Shown here: positions 34,306 to 47,100 of the stretch, piece by piece
How positions within the stretch are numbered: position 1 is the stretch's first letter
Layout: each line of letters begins with the position of its first letter
DNA from: Trissonchulus latispiculum
Lineage: Eukaryota > Nematoda > Enoplea > Enoplida > Ironidae
Assembly: GCA_030248195.1 (NCBI GenBank)
Contig: JASAND010020555.1
Span: forward strand, 1 to 64,000
Direction: 5' to 3'
Length of the DNA stretch: 64,000 bases
The notes under the pieces: model-generated
Database searches by the model: none
What the model was told of the DNA's origin: nothing
Seen by the model: the letters and a program-made list of their open reading frames with translations, nothing else
Position numbers and translations under genes: made by a program

Positions 34306-35358
34306 TCCACCAGAAGAACGAGCCTATTCTGCTCTGATCTTTGATTTGAGCTCATCATTTGAAGAAATAGAACCTTGCGTTCTCCTGGTACTTGATTTCC
34401 TGGACTTACCTGGGTTCTGAATCTGAAAATCTTGACTCATAACTCACTCCTGATCTTATCAATTGAAGAGATAGAACCTTTGCGTTCGTTTGATTTGCGC
34501 CTCCTACGTTCCACTTGCTTATCTACGATTTTCCCTAAGCGTTAACGGCAAGTCTACATTACTGTTATTTTAACTATTATAATAGTTTTTCTCTTGTGTT
34601 ATTTTAACTGTATTTCCACTTTTTTTACCTGCCTAATTTAATTTTTTTTTCAGATTAACTTGTCTCTAATTGTACAATAATTATTAGTTAATTTCCTCGT
34701 ATACTTTAATACTAATATACTTATACTTTTATACTTCAATAACTTTCTTTTCCAATTTTGGAGTACGTACGTAGCTTACTTGTCTTTTTCAAGACATTTT
34801 CAGCTCAGAAGAATTTTTCTATGGAGAATATCACTGAACGTCGTGCGTCAAAACGTCTCCAGGAAAAGGACGTTCCTGTCCGTTGGTAACCTGGACCCGG
34901 GTGAACTTTTTAATCAAGGTGGACAATTGGTCCGGGCGGTGCCCCTGAACTCTGGAATACCGAACCTGGGTCTTTCGTTTGATCTATTTTTGGCCAATAT
35001 GACCGAACGCTTGGAAACCTTTGGGCGAACATCGTTTGTCCAGGGATCCATCTGATTTTGGGGGTCGCTGGACGACGGTCAACCCACCAGTGATCCAAAC
35101 CCTTCGCTCGAATTTAGGACCGACAACCCACATTCGTACCGTATATGACACTTCGCTGACTGTACGAACGCCACTGTCAGTGGGTCTGGGAGCATTCTCT
35201 CGGTTCCAACGGCAGCTTGGAGCACTTTTTGTCATGACTGTCAACTCTCACTCTTTGAGCAATCGTCAACCAGATCAGCATGGTTTTAGTATTGCTGTAA
35301 TCCTCACCGTTATCTCGACGATTTGGCCTTGAACTTTGGTGATTGATCTGGCCACCCT

Positions 35359-35763
35359 ATGTCCAGATCCAGATTCTCGTCTGAATCGTCAGATGAGGGA
35401 CAATCTATGCCAGCCTGCCCGGCTTCCACGTCCCCGACCTTGCCTACGATCCCGGCTCGGCCTGCTACTATGGTCAATATGGCTCAGCTATCACCTGATA
35501 CGGTACGTATGTTGAACGATTATGTTAAATGGTTCAAATCGATTAATATGTTTAAAAGCAGAAAGAGCACGTTGGCCCTATCAACGTGGCTCAGTATGTT
35601 CGATAGCGCCTCGAACGACAGTGGTGCTCTGAACGCCCTTAGGTGGCCATTATTATGGTATTTGCTCGAGGACTTCATCGAACAGGATCTTATTGAACAG
35701 CCGACCGAGTCGTATGATGAAATTGTTTCTGTTTTGAAACATTTCTACGAGCCAATCGGTTGA
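35359..35763 (+). pseudogene. Gag-like fragment of an LTR retroelement
   Basis: A 134-codon frame has a Ser/Pro-rich start, then a segment with the Ty3/gypsy Gag capsid pattern: TWLSMFD, L..LRWPLLWYLLEDFIEQ, then SYDEIVSVLKHFYEP. This matches the Trp-containing helical core and the Y..I...L...Y helix of retrotransposon capsids. The frame stops directly after it and no zinc knuckle, protease or RT was found to 36.5 kb. A relic; similarity judged from pattern only. Confidence 0.4.
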
Positions 35764-36147
35764 CGGTTGACCAGTACGCGGTTATTCAAATGCGCATTGT
35801 GCACCTATCAAAAGATAGTGAGTACACAAACCAAGCAAGATTCTGCGGATGGGGCGCATCAAAACTATGCTTGCTTTATTCCTCGGAATATTTTTGAGGC
35901 AAAAACCAGCCACTTGCATTCCAACCAGTCCACTCGATACCGTGGAATTTGTTTAAAGCAAATTCTTGGCAGCAGGTTTCCAGCTGTTCCAGCGCAAAAT
36001 AATTTTAAGGCTAAGCCCAGTTAAAGAAACATTGAAGCGGAAATACAAAAACGGTGGTTCAATTAAATTTAAAACTGACGTGCCTTGCCCAGTTCAAGCC
36101 ATATCTAAGCTAAATTCCAAAAATGCGTAGCTCAATTCAGCAAAAAG

Positions 36148-36281
36148 CTTGCGATCCTTATTCCAGTCAGCAAAATTCCATCCACTAAACTGGAATTTGG
36201 TTTTGACAAATGCGCTTGCGATCCTTATTCCAGTCAGCAAAATTTCAACCACTAAACTGGAATTTGGTTTAGACAAAAACT
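36148..36281. repeat. Direct repeat, two 67-bp units
   Basis: The phrase CTTGCGATCCTTATTCCAGT followed by CAGCAAAATT and ACTAAACTGGAATTTGGTTT occurs twice, starting at 36148 and 36215. It is a short tandem duplication inside the decayed retroelement tail. Confidence 0.8.
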
Positions 36282-36542
36282 GGACAGCGCACTTGCGACC
36301 ATGCCTGCTCAATTTCGTGGAATCGTTTTGAGGCAAACCCTAGCTTGAACGAATCTGCGGAATCTTGCTAGGTTTGTGTGCTCAATATCTTTTGATAGAC
36401 GCATTGGGCGGGAAGCCTAGACGACAGGAAGTCAGTGACTGGATATAAAAACTTAAATTATAAATAAATACAAAATATAACCTGCTTTCTAGCTATTACT
36501 TCCTGTGTTAACTTTTGTTACTTTCTGATTGGTTACAAATAT

Positions 36543-37769
36543 GTATATATGTCGTGTCCAAAACACAAAGTTAACGTAATTGCAAATTTCGTCAACGAAA
36601 ACGCAAATTTGCGTTTACGTTAACGAAAACACCAATGGTTCTCTCCCTTAAGGCTGACTAGACTGTGCATATACGGAAGCGTTTACCATTGAGTTACGTG
36701 TGTATGTAGGATATGTTGGATATGATTGGGCCATGACATCACATAATAATTTGATGCTCCGCCTTAGTGAAGCAATTTTACCCCGACTTCTGTTGAAACT
36801 ATTTCTACAGAAATGCTAAAAACAAACTGCATTACATATGTAGATTACATTACTTTATTTTTTTAAATTGGACATTACAACTGGAGAAATAACATTAAAT
36901 TAAAGGATAAGCACTAAGAGTTAGTTATCTCGAATTAGCAATTCTAGAAAAGATTAAAATATTTATTATCTAGCTGTTTAATGCTGTTTTTCGATGCTTG
37001 CTGATTCCAATGCTATAAACAATTTTGCTCTAACTTGTTGCTCTAGCGACATTTCGGAAAGTGTCGCTATAAACGACCAAAACAGCTATTTCTTCAAGTT
37101 TTGACAAATAAATCTTATAGAAACAAGTTAGAGCAAAATGGATTAGAACATCGGTCTGAGCAAGCCATGGGCTTTGCAACGATATAAATATTATCTTATA
37201 ATGTTGCGTCAACCGCCGGCAATAAATTTTGAAGCTGTTTAATTTTTCTCGGCGGAAACTTCCTTGATAATATGATCCATTAAAGGAAAATCACGTAAGA
37301 ACATATTTTCGTAAAACAGTTTTAAACAGCTAGATATGTAATATATTTCAATCCTTTCTAAATTTGCTAGTTCGACATCTTCCCGTTAACTTTTAATGCT
37401 TAGCCTTTAATTTAATGTCTAATTCTCCAGTTGTAATGTCTGATTTAAAAAATTAAAGTAATGTAAACTATGTAATGCAGTTTCCCTTTAACATTTTTGT
37501 AGAAAGAGTTTCACTAGAAATAGAAACCGAAATTGTTATGTGATGTCATGGCCCAACCATATCCAACATATCCTACGTACAAACATAACTCAATGTATAA
37601 ACGCTTCCGTATATGCAAGTTTACACATAGTTTACAATGCTGACTGACAGTCCAGTCAGCCTTAAGGGAGAGGACCATTTGTGTTTTCGTTAACGTAAAC
37701 GCAAATTTGCGTTTTCGTTGACGAAATTTGCAATTACGTTAAATTTGTGTTTTCGACACGACATATATA
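36543..37769. mobile_element. Foldback element, copy 1 (TATATATGTCGTGTC ends)
   Basis: The outer ends are TATATATGTCGTGTC and its inverse. Long inverted arms share the internal palindrome CGTAAACGCAAATTTGCG and phrases such as TGTTGGATATGATTGGGCC. The middle differs from copy 2 (48676-49590) and contains a second, nested inverted repeat (TTTTGCTCTAACTTGTT at 37022 and its inverse at 37123). The arms carry more mismatches than copy 2, so this copy is older. No transposase. Confidence 0.8.
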
Positions 37770-39388
37770 CGTAATGCGTAAACCAGTGCTTTAGGCTTAG
37801 CTTAAGACTTTCATTCGGTCCTACCCGACTTTTATTTAAGCTGGCTGCATAATTTGCATAATTGCGCCAGCTATGCTAATTATCATGTTACGCTTTAGCA
37901 TTCTAGTTAACATCGGTATATAAGACGATGCTTTATTGTTGTTAATAATTTTTATTGTTTTTCTGCAATTTGAGTGCGGTACGGTTGCATAGCCGAGTTC
38001 CACTTAAATATACCCGAAATGTAGTGTCCGCTTCTACATTGATGGCTCAGGGTAAATTTTCTTTTTATTTCGAAGCTTTTGTAGACCTACCTTGGACTTC
38101 TGCCTTCTATCTGAAATCTTCCTATATTCGAGAAAATGGAGCGGCCTTCAAGGATTGTGGTGATAACTCTGGAGTCCATACACTATAAGAATCGCTACCT
38201 TCGTGCCTTACTTGGCAAAGCATGAACATTTTTACAATTCTTTGTCATGCTTCGTACGTCTTGGTTCGGCATATGGTTCACTGACTGCTGGGGTATCCGC
38301 CACATTAGATACATTAGACCAACCAATTGCCTGATCAGAAATTTAATGGTTGAAAACAATTCCAAAACTTCAGCAAAGTTCTCACATGTGGTCTGGTTTT
38401 TGCTTTGAACAAATAATGAGCTTAAATATCAGCATGTTTTGCTTCCATCAGAATATTAGCAAAGGGAAGGTCATATCGATCAGGGGTACATTCGCTGGAA
38501 CTGTTCACGTACATTTCAAAGAGGTATAAAAATAGGAAAGAACATAGCTTTCAATTGGACCGTCGATATCTTTAGTATATCGCAATTTCCGTGTTTTGAG
38601 ATGTGGACTGCAACCAGGGAGTAGGCAAACAGATGTGCTGAATCCAACACTTACTGGCATAATAGTTTAGACCTACGCATAATCGCCCTAACATGTGCGT
38701 CTGTAGGGCATAATGTATGAATCGTAGTATGAATCTTGAACTTAGAAGTTATTATTGGGTTCCATAAAGAAACCTGACTTAACTTGTCTTTTCTATTTAT
38801 TAATAGTTTGAATGAGGAACTTACCTGCAATTCCTAGAATTTCTAGTTAGCGACAGAAACACTTTCAGCTAACTTTAAACGGTTTAAATAAGTCCAATAA
38901 ACAAAAACGTTGGCGTCCAACGAGCTACCTGAGTTGTTGCGCACCATACCGAAAAAATGAAACTCCGTGATTCGATCCCTGTACACCTTTGCTGTTTGCC
39001 GCATATTCACTTCCATTCGCCTAATATTTCAAAACTTGTCTCCTCCTCATGCGTTTGCAGTTCTTGAAAAAGCTACGACCTGTCATGCAAAACATTTCTT
39101 CTTTTGTACACGTATTGCAGTGGCTTCAGTTTTCATCCAGATACAGTATTATGGTATCGCAGCATTTATGTCTCTTCTCCGTCGAACATTAATTATAATT
39201 GAACACACTCCAGTTTGCACACAAGGCCGTCAGCACCATCCTTTCGTGAACGCAAGAGTACATAATGGATTAGATTATAAAACACTGAGCACACTCTGGC
39301 TAGCAGAGCAAGTAGATGGCGGTTTAAGTTTTCTAATGTTCCATACAAAAATTTGAAGAAACTTACAAACTAAATCAATCGCATTCCA
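37770..39388. other. Gene-free sequence
   Basis: The longest frame, at 38967-39356 on the plus strand, has no recognisable motif or splice context. Nothing else stands out. Confidence 0.3.
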
Positions 39389-40417
39389 TTTAAGGTACTG
39401 GTTTCCTTTCGGGTATTTTTGACTCATACGACTTTAATCACTTACGAAAATACCTAAAACCTAGGAAATAACATATTTTCATGCTCTTTAACATTGTGTG
39501 ACCAGTCATGTATTTTTAGGCGAAAAGATAAGAAGGTTTTGGTTTTTGGCCTTAGGCTCCCAGTTGGTAGACAAGGCACGGTATTAGTTGTTATGGCTGG
39601 AAAGAGGACACAAAAATGAACATTTTTGCTTTTACAGCCTTTGAACTATCTCCAGTGGTTACGTTAAGCAAAAAGCATAAGCATATTATAAGCAAAAAAC
39701 TGTTTTGAGGGTCAAAAAATGAGGAAATTTTCGAGGAAATCAGTTTTTGCAAAATAACTGTTAAATGTTAAGGACAAAGTTGGTTCACTTATACTCAATC
39801 GATACATCGTCCAAATGCACATTTTATGAACGCCGCCTACTAGCTGGACATTATTTATTTATTTGGCCTAAAAACCATTTTGGCAAACCTGCGATTATTT
39901 TTTTCGAACATCGATTTTTCAAATACTACTCGACAGATTCCAGAGATTTTTGCCAAAGTCGAAATTCGCCCTTCCGCGGAGGGTCGTTTTCCTTGGTTTT
40001 GTCTAAAACGTATCGAGTAGCATGAAAACTCAACGCGAAGTTGGGGTATTTCGTGTTACCGTGCATTTGGTCGATTTTCTCGAACGTTAAGACCTGCTGA
40101 GCCAAATCCGAAAAAAACGTCCCTCTGCCCATATGTCCTTCATATCATGGCCCAAAAAGAACTTTTGGTTGATTCTTCAGTTTTGAAAAATCGATGTTCA
40201 AAAATTTTTGGTCTATTTTCATCCTGTTAGATGTCAGCGAGTCAGAAAATTTCTTTATTTTTTGCTAATTGTGCCAATTTCGTAAGCTCATGTGCATGTA
40301 CAGATAATAAGCTTTAAAACCACGTACAAAGTTCTTTCCAACTCCCAAAATTGCGAAAGTTATAGCGTACAAAAAATCACCACAGAAGCACTGCATAAAA
40401 GGATACTACTACCTTAA
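39389..40417. mobile_element. TTAA-TIR element, family A, copy 2 (inverted)
   Basis: Bounded by TTAAGGTACTGGTTTCCTTT on the left and ATACTACTACCTTAA on the right. The interior matches the element at 2712-3724 in reverse orientation (for example the CATCGATTT..CAAA and GGCCAAAT blocks). Its right TTAA (40414-40417) is shared with the next element. Confidence 0.7.
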
Positions 40418-42092
40418 GGTGGTGGTATCGTTTACCGCACTGGTGTAGACTGAAAAATTTGTAATTCCAACCTATATATTTGACCCCCTTAAAGCATTAA
40501 ATAACCAAAAATTTGTATATTCCCAAAAAATGTAGCTTTCATGTTTCGGTGGTAAACTCACAAATTGGAAAAATTAAAATAAAATTTTGAACAACGATTA
40601 CTGTCGATTAAATTATGTTAGAAAGCTGAAATTTCGTATGCAAAGACAGGAATGTCTTGGCGAGGGTCATTTTTCAGCATTTCAGCATTTCAGACTGAAT
40701 ATAGACCAAAAATCTTTGAACATCGATTTCTCAAAACTGCAGAATCGGCCAAAATTTCTTCTTGTGCCATGATATGAAGGACATGTGGGCCGAGGGACAT
40801 TTTTTTGGATTTGGCTCAGCAAGTCTCAATACTCCAGAAAATCCGGCAAATGCGCGATGACACGAAATTTCGCAACTTTCTATTCAGTTTTCTCACAACT
40901 GGAGCTGTGTTAGCTCAAACCAAGAAAAATGTCCCTCCGCAATAGGGCGAATTTTCATTCAGCCAAAAATCACGCGAATCCATTGGGCAGTTTTTGAGAA
41001 ATCAATGTTCAAAATAATCGCAATTTTGCCAAAATGGTTTTTCGGCGAATTTCCTAGCATAAAGTAACGAACTCCAGCGAATAGGTATTGATAAAATGGG
41101 CAATTGGACGGTGTATCGATTGAGTATAAGTAAGCCGAAATTGTCTGTAAGATTTGGCGGTAATTTTGAAAAAACTGATTTCGTCAAAAATGGCCATTTT
41201 TTGACCCCAAAAATCGTTTTTGGCTTATACTGCCTTAACCACTAGAGGTAGCTCAAAAGTTGTAAAAGCAAAAATGTTCATTTTGGTGCCCTCTTTCCAG
41301 CCATAACAACCAATCCGATGTAGCGACCATGTACTGAGAGAATAAGGGCTAAAAGCAAAACTTTCTTATCTTTGCACCTAAAAATCTGGACCTGGTGCCA
41401 AAATGTTAAAGAGCACGAAAATAATGTATTTGGAAAGTTTCATCCACTTTCATGAAGAATTGAAGCTTGTAGGGTCGAATTTACACAAAGCGATACCAGC
41501 ACCTTAAAACATAAAATTGTTTCACTATTTAACGGTCAACGTAATTGGTGCTTAGCTAAGTGCTGGCTTGCAAAAAGGATTGATGATTTTGTTATCGTAA
41601 AACAGTGAAACAGACTGGTTGGGGGGAGGAAGAAAACGAGTGGGGCAGAGTTATTTATTTCCATATATGTTTGCGGACACTTTGGATGTTGTGGGGGGAC
41701 AAATAGCATTATTTTATTTCTATTCCCCCTTCGTAATTTTACTCCCCCCGCACTCTTCATTCGTAGAATATGTCTGAATGTTGCTGTTATGGGTTATTTT
41801 AATTTGCCAGTTATCCACAATCATTAATATGCATGAATGAGTGACATTACACGAAAAATTCCATTTTCTTGTAAATTTCGGGAAAACTACTAAAAACTTG
41901 AAGAATTCGTTATCACCATTTTTCGTCTTATATGGAATTTTGATGAAAATGAAAATGTTTTCATACACGATTAGAAGTTTTATCAGCATGATTGGGAACA
42001 CTAGTAAGGTCATCAAGTGATATTTCAGGTCAATGGGATTACTTGCTATAAAGGTAGAATTTAAAATACGCTAAACGATACCGCCACCTTAA
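40414..42092. mobile_element. Composite TTAA-TIR element, family A relatives
   Basis: Outer ends are TTAAGGTGGTGGTATCGTTT and the inverse AAACGATACCGCCACCTTAA, 19 of 20 matching. Inside, about 40690-41507 is a plus-orientation copy of the 2712-3724 element's 3' portion, ending ATACCAGCACCTTAA at 41507. The tract 41508-42092 is unrelated AT-rich sequence ending in the outer TIR. It is either one chimeric element or an element that received a truncated relative. Confidence 0.6.
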
Positions 42093-43078
42093 GGTGGTGA
42101 TTCCTTTTGGGCACGTATTATTACTTGGCGGAGTAAATCAAGATGAAATTTGATAAAACTTTCCGAAATAAGTTCTTTTAGCGTTCTAGTACCCTCCGCG
42201 CAATCCCAATTAAAAAATTCGAGATTTCCGGTCAGAGTGGTTTTTCCCAATTTCTGAACGTTCGGCACCTGCTATGCAGTTATGACTATATTCATTCGAA
42301 AGATCTCATTGAACTTCACATTTTTGCTTTTTAAAGCAACTTTCTAGCTTTTCTCTGCGGAGAGATAGAGCCGATTTTCTTGTTTTGGCGTCGGAAACTT
42401 GTCATTTTTGCAGAAATCAATCAATCCAACATTTCTTCAACTACGCAAGTTGTAAAATCAAACTAAGGGCTTCGATCTGAAGGTCTCACAGGGACAAATT
42501 ATCCGACGCATGATCGTCTTCCAACTGCTATCGTGCAGGCTGCTATCATTCAAAATGTTGTTTTTGCAAAAACACGACCATTTTTTTTCCAAAGATTGTG
42601 GAGCATTCACCATGCAAGCTGGAAGGCTGCTACTGAACAAATGTGTTCTGCACAAATATACCCAGGGACGATTTTTTAGTTGCCCCGATTGCTGCTTTTT
42701 AGCTTAAGTAATCGCTTGACAAATTTGGAAAAAGTAGGCAAAATCCAGGTTACGCACACATTTCAGCTTATTTCTGCATAACGAACAGCGATTTCACAAT
42801 AAATAAAGAATCGTCCCCAGCTATTTGTTGGAGGTATCAAATGATATAACCGATGTCTCGCGAACAAATTTACTTGAGTCCGCAAAAATTTTGGAAAATT
42901 ATACTTCTTCTAAAATGTGTTAAAAATATTTTAGAAACGCAACATTAGTTTCGTGGCATGTATTCAAAAGAGGAAATGTCAAGCAACATTTTGATATAAA
43001 AATGGCTTCTTAACTCCAGGTAATGAATGAGTATAAATGGTGCAAACTTTGTGTGACCAAAGGAAATCACCACCTTAA
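42089..43078. mobile_element. TTAA-TIR element, family B, inverted copy
   Basis: A 990-bp element starts TTAAGGTGGTGATTCCTTTT and ends AAATCACCACCTTAA. It is the reverse-orientation relative of 13732-14708 along its whole length. Its left TTAA (42089-42092) is the same four bases that end the preceding element. Confidence 0.75.
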
Positions 43079-44012
43079 ATCAAATATGTATTGAGCTTAA
43101 GTTTGACTTAACTACACTGATCAGATAACCAGCCAACCAGAATGAAAGGTTTTAAAAATTGGTTAGAGTGTTTGTAAGATATTTAGTCTATCGAGCATTT
43201 GTTCACAACTGACCAGTGTATTTTATCTTAACGAAACAATAAATTGAAATTATTAGTAAGTCCAATCGAACAACTAATTCAGTTCTATCCTCTATGCTTT
43301 TCGAAGCTTTAATACTAATCTTTGCATAGCATACAAACTGGAGCTTTGCTTTTGTGTTTAAATCCTTTCCCCATGCTACAATGTTTCCGCAGTTCATCAA
43401 TAGATATATCACTGATACAAGGGTGCAACTAATGCCAAACCAATTTTGTAACTTTTCACTGTAACTGTTGGAATCGTGTCTGAGACTAGGCATCGAGGCA
43501 GAATACGTTTTTTGGGGGAAGCGCGAGCGCCGCATCCTGCATCCACGTAAATAATTTCAGCCCAACACGCAGGCATTGTCCAGACTATGTCTAAACATTT
43601 AAATTATTAAACTGAAACTGAAACTTACATTAAACGGACTGAAAGCTTATAGGGCAAAATAGATTGTGGACGTTCAGGTTACTCCCGTACAGCGCACGCT
43701 TGGACCGTGCGGGTATAGAAACTCAAAACTGGTCCCGCAGTGCGGGTACCCGGCGGTACTTGGTACCCGCGGCCAGAACGTTGTGGCTAGCATACGGAAG
43801 TATAATTGCAAGAAAGATCTGCTAGTAATAACAATTTGGTTTGAACATGAAATTAGGAGAAAGAAAAACCACGGCTCGTCTTGTACATTTAACAAAACAA
43901 AATTGAATAAAATATGCATTCAATCAAGGTAAGCATTAAATCCAAATGCACATTAATAATCTTATATGATGCAGTTCACAAGCATCACCATAGTCATCAA
44001 ATCAGTCAACAG
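43079..44012. other. 3' flank of channel gene 2 with a GC-rich palindromic patch
   Basis: No supported gene. At 43670-43790 a GC-rich patch contains GCGGGTACCCGG, GGTACCCGC and inverted GTGCGGGTA/TCCCGCA words, resembling the subterminal repeat ends of hAT-like elements. A 110-codon minus-strand frame at 43203-43535 has no recognisable domain. Confidence 0.35.
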
Positions 44013-44105
44013 TTAAATTCTTTTAAATAGCTCTACTGCTTCGGTAACAGCATATCCAATAAAAAGTAGAATGGTTTGAGCAACACCCAATATAGAAACT
44101 CCAAC
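44013..44105 (-). CDS. Gene 2 exon 5: pore end of TM2 and C-terminus
   Basis: Phase-0 entry after ATACTTTAG, 30 codons and TAA. It encodes VGVSILGVAQTILLFIGY and a short tail. It matches gene 1 exon 5 at 18 of 30 residues, with the GxS filter retained. Confidence 0.85.
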   Translation of the reverse strand, partial: VGVSILGVAQTILLFIGYAVTEAVELFKRI

Positions 44106-47100
44106 CTAAAGTATTCAGTTTTTCAACATTATGATTTGAGCTGGCTTAGAAAATTAATCAATTAATTATTAATATTAATTTCTGTCATATATTATTAATT
44201 CATTAATTCATAATTAATTAAAGAAAACGAATCCAATACTTTTTAGTAGTTTATTCAGTTTCTTCCTTGTTTGGCTGAACTTTAGTGCATTGCAGGTTTC
44301 AAAGCGGATCTGTGGGCGAATTTCGTTCCAATTTGACGATTCTACATTACATAGCCTTAAAAATCTGTTTATAATAGGTTCACTTAAAAATTGAATTTTA
44401 TGATATTCGTATCCACTGCGGAAGTTGTACCATGTTCACTCCACGCCGAAAAATTTTAATGCTTCCTATCTTCAGTCTATTACAGTTCAATGATTTGTGG
44501 GCCCAAATTATTGTGATAGATGGGAATTGATTAGATGACACCCTATCCTTCAGACATCAAAACAATATCAAATACTTATACGCGAACTCTCAGCGGTTGC
44601 AATTAATATACTAGGCTAGTCTCTGTGTTCGTAACGTAGTTAGCGTAGTGGTTGTTCTCGACTGTAGACCTGGAGTTGCAGCAGATCCATCTAAACCTAA
44701 CAGCCAACGTGACAGCAACATAAAATGCACCTTTAGGAGGATTGGTTTCAAAAGATTCTCCAAAGATAGGAATGCTGTCCACCACTCCTAAATTTCTCAC
44801 TTTAGGGGCATCGGAAAATCTTTTAAAACGGTTAAGGAGGTCTTCAACTTTGGGCTAGACAGCCCCTTTATATCCTCCTATGTACCCTCCTGAATCATTT
44901 GCAAAGCGGCTAGAAGCTCTTAGCTTGATATCACATCCTAGATACCATCTTAAACCCCGTCATTGCGGATGTCACCAATTTACAATTAGCCTGAATACAA
45001 TGTTACGTACCCAAACTGCTAGAGTTCCACCTATTAGAGATACAGCTGTGCTGAAGTCAACTTTCAGACTGTCCTGCAGAACTTCCACAGATATTTTATT
45101 ATGACGGATATGGAATAGTGCAAAGTTGCTTCCTTTGTTGCGTAGCCTAAACGATAGCTTGCAAGCTACAAATATTTACTTTATTCCATATTGTTAACAA
45201 GCTTCTGCTGTGCATCTATTCAGTGTTCAACCCAAATTTTAAACTACAATATGGAGGTAAAATGGGTAGAAGCTTATTTTTTGACTTAAAGTATGAAGCA
45301 GTTTTATGATATAATCAAGCTCCAAACGTACACAAGAATAGCCTTAGAGCATATAATAGAATAAGATCATGAAACTATTATGTTGCATTTATAGATCCTG
45401 CCGCAATCAGACGCGTAAGCGTAAATATGCATGGCTGAGCATGAATATGTTACAATTCATTTTAAACGTTGCAATATGAGGAGTCTACGCGCGTCTCTCC
45501 CACCTTCCATTTAATTGACGCGGACTTCCACTTTGAACTAAATATATGCTTTCATATAAACGCACGTATGCTCTCCGTTTTGTTAATCAGACTTACGCTT
45601 ACGGTAGGTATTTTTTAATAATTTTTATTAAGTAATTGAAACTTTAATTAGACAAAAACGCAGCTAAATTCTACTTACATAAAAAGATTTTTGTTTATGC
45701 AATGGTTTTTTATATCATTGAAAGAAGAGACAAGCTGCTACAACGTTTAATCCAAATAGTTCCTAATTGCGTTAACCTATTAAAGTAGTAATGAATTCAG
45801 GAAAAATAGTAATGAAAAACCAACCGTAAGTCAAAGGCTGATTAACGAATCAGCGAGCAGACACACACGTAAGTGATATTTAGAATTTATGTACAGAAGT
45901 TAGAATAGAGACATTTAAAGCAATCAGGTCCGACCACGAACAGGCCCAACAGGCCGTGGGTGGAGCGGTGCCGGGCTTCGAATCGGCGCAAGTTTTTTCA
46001 GTTATATGCAAAACATTTTTTGATTTGTTTGATTTTTATTTCTGAATTTTTGGAACTTTTATCGGAAGTCTTGGACGATGCTAAAATAAATTTTGGCAGC
46101 TCTTTGGCTATTTCAATCTAATTAAGTTTTTAGTTCTTGAAGCTCGTTTAGCTTTTTCCTACATGCAGTTAGTTACCTTACCTGTGTTTGTATATTTCTC
46201 TGGGCTGTTTACTGACATGCATTTTCCCCCAGCCAATTTTGACATATCACCCAATTTTTAAAGATACAGACCAATATGCAGTTCTGAGCATTTGTGATTT
46301 AGAGTCTTTAAACGAGAAAGCATGTTTGTTTTGTGAAGCTTGTTTAATAAAAACGCACTTATAGCATCAGATAGCTCCGAATTTATGAACGTTCGCTACA
46401 TCATTGTGTCTGATATCATACTTCTTCAAGACTAATTTTCAAAAATTAAAAAACTGATTGAAATTGCAACTTAGCGCCAAAAATAACTGATCTAATGATA
46501 AACAATGACAATAGCAAGTGTTTTGGTATATTTGTAACCGTCTGTTGCTGTCTATGCGGCTATGCGATGATAGGGCATTTCATTTCATGCTATAGGTGCT
46601 TTGACGTAAAATTTACCTATGTCCGATGAGCAGCCTTCTACTGAAAACAAAATGCACCATATCATTTGGCATGGCCAAAATACAGGAGCAACCGTCATTC
46701 AGTACCCAGCTGATGACGTGGATCATTTTTAGTACCGTGTTTTCCCCCCGCCCGGTGCTAGTTCCGGAAGTACTGCACTGCTCAGAATAAACATTAACTG
46801 TGAAAGCAGGCTAACTGTATAATCCGCCACTATAAACATTTTTTGTGAAATTCTCAATACTGTTTCCGTCCACACAACAAATTTCGCAAAAACGGACACG
46901 TGCCCGACCGGGCTTGACTTTCAGCATGAAAATTCAGGTATTTTTCAGGTCTCTAATTTAGAATAAGGTCCCCACAGATGCTTTCTGTGGGGAAGGGGCG
47001 AGTTGACGAATCCCGCATGCATAGCATGTTTAACACATGATAACAAGAATACATAGTAGATAATGAATAAGAAACTCTTTATGTAATCATGCTGGGCATG

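Noticed and set aside
38967..39356. 129-codon plus-strand frame
   Set aside because: No domain, no splice context and a composition like surrounding non-coding DNA.
43203..43535. 110-codon minus-strand frame with a hydrophobic stretch downstream of channel gene 2
   Set aside because: It has no paralogue downstream of gene 1, no clear splice sites and no recognised domain.
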